DNA of 64,000 bases from Demequina sp. NBRC 110055 (GCF_002090135.1 NZ_BBRL01000008.1:149389-213388), one strand, 5' to 3'. Shown: positions 34,693 to 46,712, counted from the first letter of the stretch. Notes: generated by a model not told the origin, from the sequence alone. Translations and numbers: made by a program.

Positions 34693-35799
34693 CTAACGGA
34701 CCCGACGCATCCAGCCGTAGACGTCCTCGGCGCGGCCGTACTGGATGTCGGTGAGGCGCTTGCGGATGGCCATGGTGACCTCGCCAGGCTCTCCCCCGCC
34801 CACCGCGAGGTCGAAGTCGGGCGAGGCGAGGCGACCCACGGGGGTGACGACGGCTGCGGTGCCGCACGCGAAGATCTCGGCAATGTCACCGGACTCGAGG
34901 CCGGAGCGCACCTCGTCGAGCGTGATGTCCTTCTCGATGACCTTGCGGTTGTCGTCCTCGAGCAGCTGGTTCACGGAAAAGCGCGTGATGCCCTCGAGGA
35001 TGGTGCCGGTGAGGCGCGGGGTCTCGACGGTGCCGTCGCGGCGCACGATGTAGACGTTCATGCCACCCAGCTCTTCCAGGTAGCGGTCGTCCTTGGCGTC
35101 GAGGAACAGCACCTGCTGGCAGCCGTGGGCGTAGGCCTGCTGTTGCGGCAGCAAAGAGGCCGCGTAGTTGCCGCCGCACTTGGCGTCGCCGGTGCCGCCG
35201 GGGCCCGCGCGGTGAAATCCCTGTGCGACCCAGATCGACACGGGCTTCACGCCCCCGGGGAAATACGCACCCACGGGCGAGGCGATGACGAGGAAGTCGA
35301 CGGTTCTGGCCGGACGCACGCCCAGGAACGCCTCGGAAGCGAACATGAAGGGGCGCAGGTACAGGCTCGACTCCTCGACGCCGGGCACCCACTCGTGGTC
35401 CATGTCGATGAGGGCCTCGATCGCGCCGATGAAGTCGTCGACCTCAATATCGGGCAGGGCCAGGCGGTACGCGGACTTGCGGAAGCGCTCCGCGTTGGCC
35501 TCGGGGCGGAACAGGTGGATGGAGCCGTCGGCCCAGCGGTAGGCCTTGAGGCCCTCGAAGATCTCCTGCGCGTAGTGCAGCACCGCTGCCGCAGGGTCCA
35601 TCTGCAGCGGGCCGTAGGCCTCGACGCGGCGGTCGTGCCACGCGTCGTCGCGGAACTGCATGCGCGCCATGTGGTCGGTGAACTGGACGCCGAACGCCAA
35701 GTCCTTCAGCGCCCCCGCGCGAGCCTCGGGGGTGAGCGCGTGCGCGTTGGGGCGAACCTCGAAGGCTCCCGCGGAGGACGGTGCGGCGGTCTCGGTCAC
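34693..35799 (-). CDS. ilvE: Branched-chain amino acid aminotransferase, copy 2
   Basis: This 368-residue PLP enzyme is closely similar to the one at 8210 over its whole length (FEGLKAYRWADGSIHLFRPE, FHRAGPGGTGDAKCGGNYAA with the PLP lysine, DRYLEELGGMNVYIVRRDG). The CGGNYAA form is the commoner version of the active-site stretch. The start is set at GTG 35799 (VTETAAPSSAG), preceded by GAAAGG. It follows leuB on the same strand but two hairpins lie between, so it is probably a separate transcript. Confidence 0.94.
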   Translation of the reverse strand: MTETAAPSSAGAFEVRPNAHALTPEARAGALKDLAFGVQFTDHMARMQFRDDAWHDRRVEAYGPLQMDPAAAVLHYAQEIFEGLKAYRWADGSIHLFRPEANAERFRKSAYRLALPDIEVDDFIGAIEALIDMDHEWVPGVEESSLYLRPFMFASEAFLGVRPARTVDFLVIASPVGAYFPGGVKPVSIWVAQGFHRAGPGGTGDAKCGGNYAASLLPQQQAYAHGCQQVLFLDAKDDRYLEELGGMNVYIVRRDGTVETPRLTGTILEGITRFSVNQLLEDDNRKVIEKDITLDEVRSGLESGDIAEIFACGTAAVVTPVGRLASPDFDLAVGGGEPGEVTMAIRKRLTDIQYGRAEDVYGWMRRVR

Positions 35800-35821
35800 G
35801 TCAGGGCCTTTCGAGTCGTCT

Positions 35822-35876
35822 CTGGCGGGACATGAGTGTCGATTTCGGGCCGAAACTGACACTCATGTCCCGCCAG
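35822..35876. repeat. Perfect 19-bp inverted repeat upstream of ilvE copy 2
   Basis: CTGGCGGGACATGAGTGTC (35822-35840) and its exact complement (35858-35876) flank a 17-base centre that is itself nearly palindromic (TTTCGGGCCGAAA), giving an almost continuous hairpin. It sits right before the ilvE ribosome site, so it could be an operator, a small mobile hairpin element or an RNA structure in the 5' leader. Confidence 0.7.
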
Positions 35877-35893
35877 CAGATTGGGGTGAGGAT

Positions 35894-35938
35894 GGCCGAT
35901 GCTGTGGCCGGCTACGCGAGCCAGCCACAGCATCGGCC
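35894..35938. terminator. Hairpin of inverted GGCCGATGC words after leuB
   Basis: GGCCGATGCTGTGGC (35894-35908) and its exact complement (35924-35938), with GGCT/AGCC pairing inside, form a stem of about 19 bp. It lies seven bases beyond the leuB stop on the minus strand, the position of a terminator. No T-run follows. Confidence 0.65.
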
Positions 35939-35945
35939 GGTCAGA

Positions 35946-38606
<2,661 letters not shown>

Positions 38607-38608
38607 CT

Positions 38609-40453
38609 TTACTCCTCCTCGCCGCGGTCCCACTCGGGGGCGATGCCGCGGGCGTACTGGATCTCGTCGTTGCTGGTGCCGGCCGCAACCATGGGCCACA
38701 CCATCGCGTCGCGCGACACCGTGAAGTCGACGACCACGGGCTGGTCGTTGATCTCCATGGCGCGCTTGATGGTGGCGTCCACGTCGGCATCCGACTCACA
38801 GCGCAGCCCGGCGCAGCCCATGGCCTCCGCGAGCTTCACGAAGTCGGGAATGCGCTTGGTGCCGTGACCGGTGTGCAGGTCGGTGTTCGAGTAGCGCTTG
38901 TCGTAAAACAGGGTCTGCCACTGGCGCACCATGCCCAGCGACGAGTTGTTCACGATCGCCACCTTGATGGGGATCTCGTTGATCGCGCAGGTGACCAGCT
39001 CCTGGTTGGTCATCTGGAAGCAGCCGTCGCCATCGATCGCCCATACGGTGCGGTCGGGGTCGCCCACCTTCGCACCCATGGCCGCGGGCACCGAGAATCC
39101 CATGGTTCCCAGGCCGCCGGAGTTGATCCACGAGTTGGGGCGCTCGTACTTGATGAACTGGCTCGCCCACATTTGGTGCTGGCCCACGCCGGCGGTGAAG
39201 ATGGTCTCGGGACCCGAGATTTCTCCCAGGCGCTGGATCACGTGTTGGGGGCTCGACAGGCCGTCGTCGGTGGGCGTGTAGCCCAGGCCGTACGTGCTGC
39301 GCCAGTCGTCCAGCTGCGCCCACCAGGCCTCGAGGTCGGGCCTGCCGTGCTGCTGGTGCTCGGCGGCCAGGGCCGGGACCAGCGCCTCGAAGACATCCTT
39401 CAGGTCGCCCACGATCGGCACGTCCACAGCGCGGTTCTTGCCAATCTCCGCGGGGTCGATGTCGGCGTGCACGATGGTCGCGTGGGGGGCGAAGCTCTCG
39501 AGCTTGCCGGTCACGCGGTCGTCGAAGCGGGCGCCCAGGGCGACCACCAGGTCCGCCTTCTGCAGGGCGGCCACCGCGGCCACGGTGCCGTGCATGCCGG
39601 GCATGCCCAGGTGCTGAGGGTGCGAGTCGGGCAGCGCGCCGCGGGCCATCAGGGTCGTCACGACGGCCGCGCCGGACAGGTCTGTCAGCTTGCGCAGGCC
39701 AGCGCTCGCTCCCGAGCGGATCACGCCGCCTCCCACGTACAGCACAGGGCGGCGGGCGGTGGCGAGCAGGCGGGCGGCCTCCTGCACAGTCTTCGCGTGC
39801 GGGCGCGCGCCCGAGTTGAAGCCGGGCAGGTCGATGCGCTCGGGCCAGACGAAGTTCATCGTCTCCTGCTGCGCGGACTTCGCGATGTCGACCAGCACGG
39901 GGCCCGGGCGGCCGTGGGTGGCGATGTAGAACGCCTCCGCGATCGCCTTCGGGATCTCGTTGGGGTCGGTCACCAGCACGTTGTGCTTGGTGATGGGCTG
40001 TGTGATGCCCACGATGTCCGCCTCCTGGAAGGCGTCCGTGCCGATCATGCTGGCGCCCACCTGGCCGGTGATGGCCACCAGCGGGATCGAGTCCATGTTC
40101 GCGTCGGCGATGGGCGTCACCAGGTTGGTGGCGCCGGGGCCCGAGGTCGCGATGCAGACGCCGGGGCGGCCGGTGGCATGGGCGTAGCCCTCGGCCGCGT
40201 GACCCGCGCCCTGCTCGTGGCGCACCAGGATGTGGCGCAGCTGCGTCGAGTCCATCAGCGGGTCGTAGGTGGGCAGGATGGTGCCGCCGGGAAGACCGAA
40301 GACGTCCGTCGCGCCAGCCAGTTCGAGGCTTTTCACGACCGCCTGCGCGCCCGTCATCTCCTGGCCGGCGGGTGCGGCCGTCGCAGCCGGCGCGGTGCGC
40401 GCGGGGTGCGGCGTCGCCAGTGCCGAAGGCTTGGGGGCCTTGACCTGTGCCAT
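38609..40453 (-). CDS. ilvB: Acetolactate synthase large subunit
   Basis: This 614-residue ThDP enzyme forms acetolactate or aceto-hydroxybutyrate. It has the catalytic Glu in [40 protein letters not shown], and the ThDP motif [14 protein letters not shown]...NNSSLG. A 30-residue Ala/Pro-rich N-terminal tail precedes the catalytic part. ATG 40453 follows GGAGAG. The gene heads ilvB-ilvN-ilvC-leuB and is preceded by a branched-chain leader peptide and attenuator. Confidence 0.95.
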   Translation of the reverse strand: MAQVKAPKPSALATPHPARTAPAATAAPAGQEMTGAQAVVKSLELAGATDVFGLPGGTILPTYDPLMDSTQLRHILVRHEQGAGHAAEGYAHATGRPGVCIATSGPGATNLVTPIADANMDSIPLVAITGQVGASMIGTDAFQEADIVGITQPITKHNVLVTDPNEIPKAIAEAFYIATHGRPGPVLVDIAKSAQQETMNFVWPERIDLPGFNSGARPHAKTVQEAARLLATARRPVLYVGGGVIRSGASAGLRKLTDLSGAAVVTTLMARGALPDSHPQHLGMPGMHGTVAAVAALQKADLVVALGARFDDRVTGKLESFAPHATIVHADIDPAEIGKNRAVDVPIVGDLKDVFEALVPALAAEHQQHGRPDLEAWWAQLDDWRSTYGLGYTPTDDGLSSPQHVIQRLGEISGPETIFTAGVGQHQMWASQFIKYERPNSWINSGGLGTMGFSVPAAMGAKVGDPDRTVWAIDGDGCFQMTNQELVTCAINEIPIKVAIVNNSSLGMVRQWQTLFYDKRYSNTDLHTGHGTKRIPDFVKLAEAMGCAGLRCESDADVDATIKRAMEINDQPVVVDFTVSRDAMVWPMVAAGTSNDEIQYARGIAPEWDRGEEE

Positions 40454-40508
40454 CTTCTCTCCCGTTTCTTCGTTGATCGTGAGGCGGCTCTCGCATCCGC
40501 CTCGCATG

Positions 40509-40584
40509 AAAAAACCCCTTGGCCTGGTGGCTGTCGGGGTATGCGCGCGGACGTTGCCTGGGCTTGGACTAGATGTCCGCGCGC
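40509..40584 (-). promoter_or_regulatory. ilvBNC-leuB attenuator: hairpin plus terminator
   Basis: On the minus strand GTCCGCGCGC/GCGCGCGGAC arms (40575-40584 and 40543-40552) make a perfect 10-bp hairpin that includes the end of the leader peptide. A terminator follows with CCCC (about 40536-40539, minus strand) pairing to GGGG (40515-40518) and six T (40509-40514). The order matches ribosome-mediated attenuation, as known for ilvBNC in Corynebacterium glutamicum. Confidence 0.75.
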
Positions 40585-40610
40585 CCGGTAACTACGAGAA
40601 TCGTCTGCAT
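40569..40610 (-). CDS. Branched-chain leader peptide of the ilvB operon
   Basis: A 13-residue [16 protein letters not shown], has consecutive Ile-Leu-Val-Val codons plus a final Ile, ending inside the attenuator hairpin. Scarcity of Ile, Leu or Val would stall the ribosome on these codons. ATG 40610 is seven bases after a -10 (TAGGCT), so the transcript starts about at the ATG. Confidence 0.8.
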   Translation of the reverse strand: MQTILVVTGRADI

Positions 40611-40617
40611 GCGAAGG

Positions 40618-40647
40618 AGCCTACGCCCGGTTTCGGCCGCGTGTCAC
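40618..40647 (-). promoter_or_regulatory. Promoter of the ilvB leader transcript
   Basis: -35 GTGACA (40642-40647), an 18-base spacer and -10 TAGGCT (40618-40623) on the minus strand. The -10 ends seven bases before the leader ATG, giving a leaderless start. Confidence 0.6.
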
Positions 40648-40720
40648 CATCTGGGACAGCAATCTCACATAGTGGTTCACGATCTTGAATAATGAGACAC
40701 TCCTCGCCCTCGCATGCCCC

Positions 40721-40949
40721 GGCGCCCTATGGGACAACCACCGTCGTTCCCGCGAGATGAGTGCTCCCTATGGGACGCTCACCGTTGCCGAGCCCGGGCA
40801 ACCTCACGCATGGCGGTCGACACCCGATGAGACGAGCCTACGCTCCGGGAAACACCTCGACCCCGCCACGCGAGTGACGGGGTCGAACGGTGGTTGTCCC
40901 ATAGGACGCACGAATGTGCTCAGAGCGACGGTGAGCGTCCCATGGGGCG
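40721..40949. repeat. Multi-box intergenic repeat cluster between ilvD and ilvB
   Basis: This 533-bp gene-free stretch (40454-40986) holds, besides the ilvB leader, a left element at 40721-40789 with CCTATGGGACAACCACCGT and CCCTATGGGACGCTCACCGT, and a right element at 40887-40949 carrying the same two boxes on the other strand. A perfect 9-bp hairpin (TCGACCCCG/CGGGGTCGA, 40857-40886) lies just before the right element. The right element is a near copy of the one at 29230. The rest, 40648-40720 and 40790-40856, holds nothing I recognise. Confidence 0.65.
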
Positions 40950-40986
40950 CCGGCACCGCGGGCGCGCGGCCCAGCACGGCGAGGCT

Positions 40987-42681
40987 TTAGCGCAGCACCG
41001 CACCCGTCGACGCGGACTGCACGAGCTTCGCGTACTTGGCGAGAACGCCGCGCGTGTAGACGGGGGGCAGCGGCTCCCAGCCGTCCTTGCGCTGCTCCAG
41101 CTCCTCGTCGGACACCAGCAGGTCCAGCGTCTTGTTCTTCACGTCGAGGCGGATCTTGTCGCCGTCCTTGACGAAGGCCACCGGGCCGCCGTCGACGGCC
41201 TCGGGGGCCATGTGGCCCACGCACAGGCCAGTCGTGCCGCCGGAGAAGCGGCCGTCGGTGACGAGCAGCACGTCCTTGCCCAGGCCCGCGCCCTTGATTG
41301 CGCCGGTGATGGCCAGCATCTCGCGCATGCCGGGGCCACCCTTGGGTCCCTCGTAGCGGATCACGACGACGTCGCCGGCGGTGATGGTGCCGTCCGCGAG
41401 TGCATCGAGAGCGGCGCGCTCGCGGTCGAACACGCGGGCGGCGCCCTCGAATACGTCGTTGTCGAAGCCCGCGGACTTCACCACGGCTCCCTCGGGGGCG
41501 AGCGAGCCCTTGAGGATGGTGATGCCGCCGGTCTTGTGGATCGGGTTGTTGAGGTTGCGGATGACGCGACCGTCGATCTTCTTGGGGTTGAGCTCCTCGA
41601 GGTTCTCCCCCAGCGTCTTGCCGGTCACCGTCATGGTGTCGCCGTGCATGAGGCCCTCGTCGAGCAGCGACTTCATGACGGCGGGCACGCCGCCCACGCG
41701 GTCGACGTCGTTCATCACGAAGCGGCCGAAGGGCTTGAGGTCGCCCAAGTGAGGCGTGCGGTCGGCCACACGCGAGAAGTCGTCGAGCGTGAGGTCGACC
41801 TCGGCCTCGTTGGCGATCGCGAGCAGGTGCAGCACCGCGTTGGTGGAGCCGCCGAAGGCCATGACCACGGCGATGGCGTTCTCGAACGCCTCCTTCGTCA
41901 TGATCTGACGAGCAGTGATTCCCTTGCGCAGCATGTTGACGACGGCCTCGCCGGACTTCAGCGCGTAGTAGTCGCGACGGCGGTCGGCGCTCGGCGGCGC
42001 GGCCGAGCCGGGCAGCGACATGCCCAGCGCCTCACCCACGGACGCCATGGTGTTGGCGGTGTACATGCCGCCGCACGCGCCCTCGCCGGGGCAGATCGCC
42101 TTCTCAATCGCGAGGCGGTCCTCCTCGGACATGAGCCCGCGCTGGCAGGCGCCCACGGCCTCAAACGCGTCAATAACGGTGACGTCCTTCTCGGTGCCGT
42201 CGGACAAGGTCACGTGACCGGGCATGATCGAGCCGGCGTACAGGAACACCGAGGCAAGGTCCAGGCGCGCGGCCGCCATCAGCATGCCGGGAAGGGACTT
42301 GTCGCAGCCTGCCAAAAGGACGGAGCCGTCGAGGCGCTCGGCCATCATCACCGTCTCGACCGAGTCGGCGATGACGTCGCGCGACACGAGCGAGAAGTGC
42401 ATGCCCTCGTGGCCCATCGAGATGCCGTCGGATACCGAGATGGTGCCGAACTCGAGCGGGTAGCCGCCGCCGGCGTGCACGCCGTTCTTGGACGCCTGCG
42501 CGAGGCGCTGGAGCGACAGGTTGCAGGGGGTGATCTCGTTCCACGAGCTCGCGATGCCGACCTGCGGCTTCGCGAAGTCCTCGTCACCGAGCCCGACCGC
42601 GCGGAGCATGCCGCGCGAGGCCGTGGCCTCAATGCCGTCGGTGACCTGTCGTGAACGGGGCTTGATGTCCGGCGTCGTCAT
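40987..42681 (-). CDS. ilvD: Dihydroxy-acid dehydratase
   Basis: This 564-residue Fe-S enzyme makes the 2-oxo acids of Val and Ile synthesis. The cluster Cys residues are in [29 protein letters not shown] and [17 protein letters not shown], and the C-terminal [16 protein letters not shown] motif is present. ATG 42681 is preceded by -10 TAGACT at seven bases, so it appears leaderless. It is transcribed toward ilvB but separated by the repeat region and probably independent. Confidence 0.95.
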   Translation of the reverse strand: MTTPDIKPRSRQVTDGIEATASRGMLRAVGLGDEDFAKPQVGIASSWNEITPCNLSLQRLAQASKNGVHAGGGYPLEFGTISVSDGISMGHEGMHFSLVSRDVIADSVETVMMAERLDGSVLLAGCDKSLPGMLMAAARLDLASVFLYAGSIMPGHVTLSDGTEKDVTVIDAFEAVGACQRGLMSEEDRLAIEKAICPGEGACGGMYTANTMASVGEALGMSLPGSAAPPSADRRRDYYALKSGEAVVNMLRKGITARQIMTKEAFENAIAVVMAFGGSTNAVLHLLAIANEAEVDLTLDDFSRVADRTPHLGDLKPFGRFVMNDVDRVGGVPAVMKSLLDEGLMHGDTMTVTGKTLGENLEELNPKKIDGRVIRNLNNPIHKTGGITILKGSLAPEGAVVKSAGFDNDVFEGAARVFDRERAALDALADGTITAGDVVVIRYEGPKGGPGMREMLAITGAIKGAGLGKDVLLVTDGRFSGGTTGLCVGHMAPEAVDGGPVAFVKDGDKIRLDVKNKTLDLLVSDEELEQRKDGWEPLPPVYTRGVLAKYAKLVQSASTGAVLR

Positions 42682-42688
42682 GGGGGCG

Positions 42689-42694
42689 AGTCTA
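42689..42694 (-). promoter_or_regulatory. Candidate -10 of leaderless ilvD
   Basis: TAGACT on the minus strand, ending seven bases before the ilvD ATG. No clear ribosome site lies between. The likely -35 region overlaps a GGCCGATGC word (42708-42716). Confidence 0.45.
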
Positions 42695-42738
42695 TGACCG
42701 TCCGGATGGCCGATGCGATGGTCGCCCCAAATTCCGGG

Positions 42739-42769
42739 TTGCGCTTGACGCCGCGTCAACTTCTACGCT
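42739..42769 (+). promoter_or_regulatory. MerR-type promoter with dyad in a 19-bp spacer
   Basis: -35 TTGCGC (42739-42744), 19-base spacer, -10 TACGCT (42764-42769). The spacer begins with the perfect 15-bp dyad TTGACGC-C-GCGTCAA (42745-42759). Over-long 19-bp spacers with an internal dyad are the mark of promoters that MerR regulators activate by twisting. It drives the TipA-like gene itself, indicating autoregulation. Confidence 0.75.
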
Positions 42770-42776
42770 GGGCGGC

Positions 42777-43559
42777 ATGCGTACGACACCCGCCACGGCA
42801 TCGGCCCCCGACACCCTGGATATCGCGAAGCTGGCGCGCCTCAGCGGCGTCACCAGCCGCACCCTTCGCCACTACGACGCGATCGGGCTGCTCAGCCCCG
42901 CACACACGGGCAACGACGGGCGCCGCCACTACGGCCGCGATGAGGTGCTGCGGCTGCAACACATCCTGGTGCTCCGCGAGCTCGGCACGCCGCTGAGCGA
43001 AATCGCGCGCATCGTCGACGCCGACGACCCGGCCGTCACCATCGCCACCCTGCGCGACCACCTGGGCGCGCTCACGGCCGAGCGCGACCGCTTCGCACGG
43101 CTCGCGGCCACCGTCGCGAGCACCATCGACTCATTGGAGAAAGGACACACCATGTCCAACGAAGAGATGCTCGACGGCTTCAAGCACCACAAATACGAGC
43201 CCGAGGCCCGCGAGCGCTGGGGCGACGACGCCGTGGACCGCTCGAACGCGCAGTGGAAGGCGCTGGGCAAAGAGGGGCAGCAGCGCCACCTCGACTCCCA
43301 CCGCGAGGTCGTCGAGGCGCTGGGCGCGGCGATCCGGGTGGGCTTCGCGCCCGACTCGGACGAGGTCCAGGCAATTGTCACGCAGCACCACGCGTGGCTG
43401 TCGCTGTTCTGGACCCCCACGGCCGAGAGCTACCGCGGCATCACGCAGATGTACGTGGACGACGAGCGCTTTCGCCGCAACTACGACGAGGTCGCCCCCG
43501 GCGCGGCAGTACTGCTGCGCGACGCCGCCGACATCTGGGCGGAGCGGCACCTGTCGTAA
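42777..43559 (+). CDS. MerR family regulator with TipAS ligand-binding domain
   Basis: This 260-residue protein has the MerR winged helix (LDIAKLARLSGVTSRTLRHY, DAIGLLSPAHTGNDGRRHY), a coiled-coil dimer helix (~85-115) and a C-terminal TipAS domain (MSNEEMLDGFKHHKYEPEAR, RWGDDAVDRSNAQW). TipAS domains bind thiopeptide-like or other drugs. An internal ATG (MSNEEM, 43152) with GAGAAAGG before it could yield a free TipAS protein, as in Streptomyces TipAS. No drug pump is next to it. Confidence 0.9.
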   Translation: MRTTPATASAPDTLDIAKLARLSGVTSRTLRHYDAIGLLSPAHTGNDGRRHYGRDEVLRLQHILVLRELGTPLSEIARIVDADDPAVTIATLRDHLGALTAERDRFARLAATVASTIDSLEKGHTMSNEEMLDGFKHHKYEPEARERWGDDAVDRSNAQWKALGKEGQQRHLDSHREVVEALGAAIRVGFAPDSDEVQAIVTQHHAWLSLFWTPTAESYRGITQMYVDDERFRRNYDEVAPGAAVLLRDAADIWAERHLS

Positions 43560-43657
43560 CGGCGCGGCATCGCGCGGGAATACGCCCAGGGCGAACCGAC
43601 GTTAGAGACGTCAATCGCCGCCCAGCCGGGGCGGCCGGCCCCGGGAAGGGACCCCTC

Positions 43658-44422
43658 GTGACGACGCTCGGCCTCTTGATTGGCTCACTGCCTCTGGCCC
43701 GCACTCAGCGCCACCTCACCCGCCTCCTCATCGACGCCGCGCCCGAGGGGGTGACCGTCGTCGAGTTGGACCCGCGCTCGCTGCCACAGCACGCCCCGTA
43801 CGCCGACGTCCCCGCGCCGGCCGATGCGCTTGCCTGGAAGCGCTCCCTGGCCGAGATCGACGGCCTGGTCGTCATCACCCCCACCATTGAGCGCTCCATC
43901 CCCGGCGCCCTGAAGAACGCCATCGACTGGGCCGGCGGTGCCACCGCGCCAAACGCACTCAAGGGCATGCCGACCGCGATCGCGGGCGTCAGCCTTGGCA
44001 GCCTCCCCCGATTCGCCTCGATCCAGCACCTTCGCACCGTCCTGACCGACGACGGCGCGGTCTTGCGCGCCCAGCCCGAGGTCGTGCTGTTCGCCGCCCC
44101 CGAGACCTTCGCCGAGGACGGTACGCCTCTCGACGAGGACCTCGTGGTCGAGGCGCGCCGCCTGATGTCGGCCGCCGCGGGCGTCGCCGCACACCAGCGC
44201 CGAGCCCGCGAGGCCGCGACGGGCGAGACTCCCGTCTCGCCGGTCACGTCCGCCGCCACCCCGACCACCACGCCCGTCCCTGCGCATGCGAGCCCCGTCA
44301 CCACGGACCCTGCCGTCCTCAATGCCGAGACCATGCCGATCGACACCATCGATCCGGTCACCGAGGTCTTGCGCGCCGCGCCGGGTCCCGTCAGCCCCTC
44401 TGTGGGCGTGCCCACGCGATAG
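43658..44422 (+). CDS. NAD(P)H-dependent FMN reductase with low-complexity tail
   Basis: This 254-residue protein has a flavodoxin-like reductase domain (TTLGLLIGSLPLARTQRHLT, VITPTIERSIPGALKNAIDW with the flavin-site loop, and GVSLGSLPRFASIQHLRTVL) followed by about 75 residues rich in Pro, Thr and Ala. The next gene is a paralogue without the tail. In the flavin loop the usual PEYS reads PTIE, so activity may be altered. GTG 43658 follows GGAAGGG. Confidence 0.8.
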   Translation: MTTLGLLIGSLPLARTQRHLTRLLIDAAPEGVTVVELDPRSLPQHAPYADVPAPADALAWKRSLAEIDGLVVITPTIERSIPGALKNAIDWAGGATAPNALKGMPTAIAGVSLGSLPRFASIQHLRTVLTDDGAVLRAQPEVVLFAAPETFAEDGTPLDEDLVVEARRLMSAAAGVAAHQRRAREAATGETPVSPVTSAATPTTTPVPAHASPVTTDPAVLNAETMPIDTIDPVTEVLRAAPGPVSPSVGVPTR

Positions 44423-44439
44423 ACACACCTGCAGCCAGG

Positions 44440-44474
44440 GCGGCGCGGCTTCCATCGGGAGCCGCGCCGCTTTT
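44440..44474 (+). terminator. Rho-independent terminator after the first FMN reductase gene
   Basis: GCGGCGCGGCT and AGCCGCGCCGC form a perfect 11-bp stem with a nine-base loop, followed by TTTT. Confidence 0.85.
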
Positions 44475-44612
44475 CTGTGTTCTCGCACATGCCAACCAGC
44501 GGTCGAATTTGCATGCGTGCGGAATAGTTGAGGTATCACGTATTGTTGTCCATGGCGTCGCCAGTGAAGCCGACGGCAAACCCTCACCCTCTCCTCAACG
44601 AAAGGTACTGCC

Positions 44613-45173
44613 ATGACTCGCATCGGCATCATCGTCGGCTCCATCGCCGAAGGCTCCATCAACCGTCAGGTCGCTTCCGTCCTGCCCCACCTCGTCGCCG
44701 ACGAGGACGTCGAGTTCACGTTCCTCGAGTACAAGGACCTCCCCTTCTACGACTACGGACTCGACGCCAACTACCCGCAGGTCGCCCTCGACTGGAAGCA
44801 GTCCATCGCCGACGTCGACGGCGTCATCATCGTCACCCCCGAGTACTCGCGCTCCATCCCCGGCGTCCTGAAGAACGCGCTGGACTGGGCCGCCCGTCCG
44901 TGGGGCGAGGGCGCCTTCGCCGGCAAGCCCGTCGCGATCATGGGTGCCTCGATCGGCCCGTCGGGTACCGCCGCCGCTCAGCAGCACCTGCGCGCGATCC
45001 TCGGCCACTATGACGCCCCCACCATGGGCCAGCCCGAGACCTTCTTCCACTACCGCGCGGACGCCTTCGGCGCCGACGGCTCGCTCCAGGATGACGCTGC
45101 CCGCGCCGTGCTGAGCAACTTCGTCAACGCCGCCGTCGCGCACGTCAACCAGTTCGCGCGCGTCTCCGCGTAA
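44613..45173 (+). CDS. NADPH-dependent FMN reductase
   Basis: This 186-residue flavodoxin-like protein has MTRIGIIVGSIAEGSINRQV (phosphate loop), VIIVTPEYSRSIPGVLKNAL (flavin loop, canonical PEYS) and IMGASIGPSGTAAAQQHLRA. It resembles azoreductase/chromate-reductase-type NADPH:FMN reductases. It is paralogous to the preceding gene but separately terminated. GAAAGG precedes the ATG. Confidence 0.9.
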   Translation: MTRIGIIVGSIAEGSINRQVASVLPHLVADEDVEFTFLEYKDLPFYDYGLDANYPQVALDWKQSIADVDGVIIVTPEYSRSIPGVLKNALDWAARPWGEGAFAGKPVAIMGASIGPSGTAAAQQHLRAILGHYDAPTMGQPETFFHYRADAFGADGSLQDDAARAVLSNFVNAAVAHVNQFARVSA

Positions 45174-45264
45174 GTCCCCCCGCATGTGAGCGCGGCCTCG
45201 CTTACCCCCTCCCCGGGGCCGTCCGCTCCAGCGAGCGCGGCTCACCCGCCGCGACTCGCGACCA

Positions 45265-45300
45265 GCAACGGCCGTCCGGGAACACCCGGGCGGCCGTTGC
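45265..45300 (+). terminator. Terminator after the second FMN reductase gene
   Basis: CAACGGCCG-CCGGG and CCCGG-CGGCCGTTG form a stem of about 14 bp with an AACA loop, then CCGTTT. The T-run is short. Confidence 0.7.
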
Positions 45301-45348
45301 CGTTTCACCAGGCATGACACGCCCCGCCCTCTCCCCCCACTCTCCCGC

Positions 45349-46680
45349 ATGAGCGCCCTGTGGTGGGCCAGACGGGACCTGCGCCTGTCCGACAATCCTG
45401 CGGCCGTCGAGGCACAGTCTCAGGCCGATGCCGCGGCCGTCTTCGCCTGGACGCCCCGCATTTCGCTGTGGTCGGGTCGACGCAGCGCGCACCTGGCTCG
45501 CGTGCTGTGGTCACTGCGCGACGCGACCGACGGTGCCGTCGCGGTCCGTCAGGGTGAGGCCGATGTCGTGGTTGCCCGCGCGGCGCGCGAGGCCCACGCG
45601 GGGGTTGTCTTTGCCGCGCGCGAGTACTCCCCCGCCGGCATGGCCGAGCAGCAAGCGGTAGCCGACGCGCTCGAGGCGGACGGCCGCGAGCTGCGGTTCG
45701 TGGGGTCGCCCTACGCCGTCGCGCCCGGCCGCGTCACCAAGGCCGACGGCGACCCGTACAAGGTCTTCACGCCTTTTCGGGACGCGTGGCGCGACCATGG
45801 GTGGCGGGCCCCGGCATCGGCCATCGATCCGGGTCGTCTCAGCGCCCTGAAGCCGCATGAGGACGACATCGACCTGGACCAGCGCGCCGCCCATGGCGAC
45901 GCCTCGGACCCCCTCCTCGAGCCGCACGAGTTCCGCGAGGACCGCGTGCTCGCAGCGCTCGAGGACTTCGTTGCCACCGACCTGGAGCGCTACGCCGCGG
46001 AGCGCGACCGCCCGGACCTGGACTCCACGAGCCACCTGTCCACCGCGCTCGCCTTCGGCCAGGTGCACCCGCGCACGGTGCTCGCCCTCACCGCGAAGCG
46101 ACGCATGGATGCGGCGCGCGTCTTCGAGTCCGAGATCGCGTGGCGCGAGTTCCACGCCGACGTGCTTTTCCACCATCCCTCGGCGCGGCGCGAGTCCCTC
46201 ACCCCCGTACTCCGCGAACGCGACTGGCTCACCGGGCGCGACGGCGACCACGCGTTCATGGCGTGGCGGGACGGCCGCACGGGCTTCCCGCTCGTGGACG
46301 CGGGCATGCGCCAGCTGGCCCAGACCGGATGGATGCACAACCGCGTGCGCATGGTCGTCGCGAGTTTTTTGGTCAAGGACCTGAGGGTTCCGTGGCAACG
46401 CGGCGCGGACCACTTCCGGCGGGCGCTCGTCGACTACGACCACGCCCAGAACCAGCTCAACTGGCAGTGGGTGGCGGGCACGGGGCGGGACGCGAGCCCG
46501 TTCTTCCGCATCTTTAACCCGGACACGCAGGCGGACAAGTTCGACCCCCAGCGCCGTTACGTCGAGCGGTGGGTCCCCGAGCTCGACACCCCGGAGTACC
46601 CGGCGCCGCTCGTGGACCACAAGGAGGAACGACGCGTCACCCTGGACCTCTATCAGGCGGCCAAAGCGGCCCGGTCCTAG
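45349..46680 (+). CDS. phr: Deoxyribodipyrimidine photo-lyase (class I CPD type)
   Basis: This 443-residue flavoprotein repairs pyrimidine dimers with light. The N-terminal antenna domain starts MSALWWARRDLRLSDNPAAV. The FAD-binding domain has STALAFGQVHPRTVL, ESEIAWREFHADVLFHHPSA, the GFPLVDAGMRQLAQTGWMHN core and QLNWQWVAGTGRDASPFFRI. These are the usual FAD- and DNA-contact stretches, and the length is normal. It is followed closely by a DUF1801 gene. Confidence 0.92.
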   Translation: MSALWWARRDLRLSDNPAAVEAQSQADAAAVFAWTPRISLWSGRRSAHLARVLWSLRDATDGAVAVRQGEADVVVARAAREAHAGVVFAAREYSPAGMAEQQAVADALEADGRELRFVGSPYAVAPGRVTKADGDPYKVFTPFRDAWRDHGWRAPASAIDPGRLSALKPHEDDIDLDQRAAHGDASDPLLEPHEFREDRVLAALEDFVATDLERYAAERDRPDLDSTSHLSTALAFGQVHPRTVLALTAKRRMDAARVFESEIAWREFHADVLFHHPSARRESLTPVLRERDWLTGRDGDHAFMAWRDGRTGFPLVDAGMRQLAQTGWMHNRVRMVVASFLVKDLRVPWQRGADHFRRALVDYDHAQNQLNWQWVAGTGRDASPFFRIFNPDTQADKFDPQRRYVERWVPELDTPEYPAPLVDHKEERRVTLDLYQAAKAARS

Positions 46681-46712
46681 CCATCGGCCCTGGCCAGGAG
46701 TACGTTCGACCT

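Noticed and set aside
40454..40986. Gene-free stretch as a CRISPR array or small RNA locus
   Set aside because: The repeats are few, unevenly spaced and inverted, which does not fit CRISPR. No promoter-terminator pair for an independent RNA was found beyond the ilvB leader.
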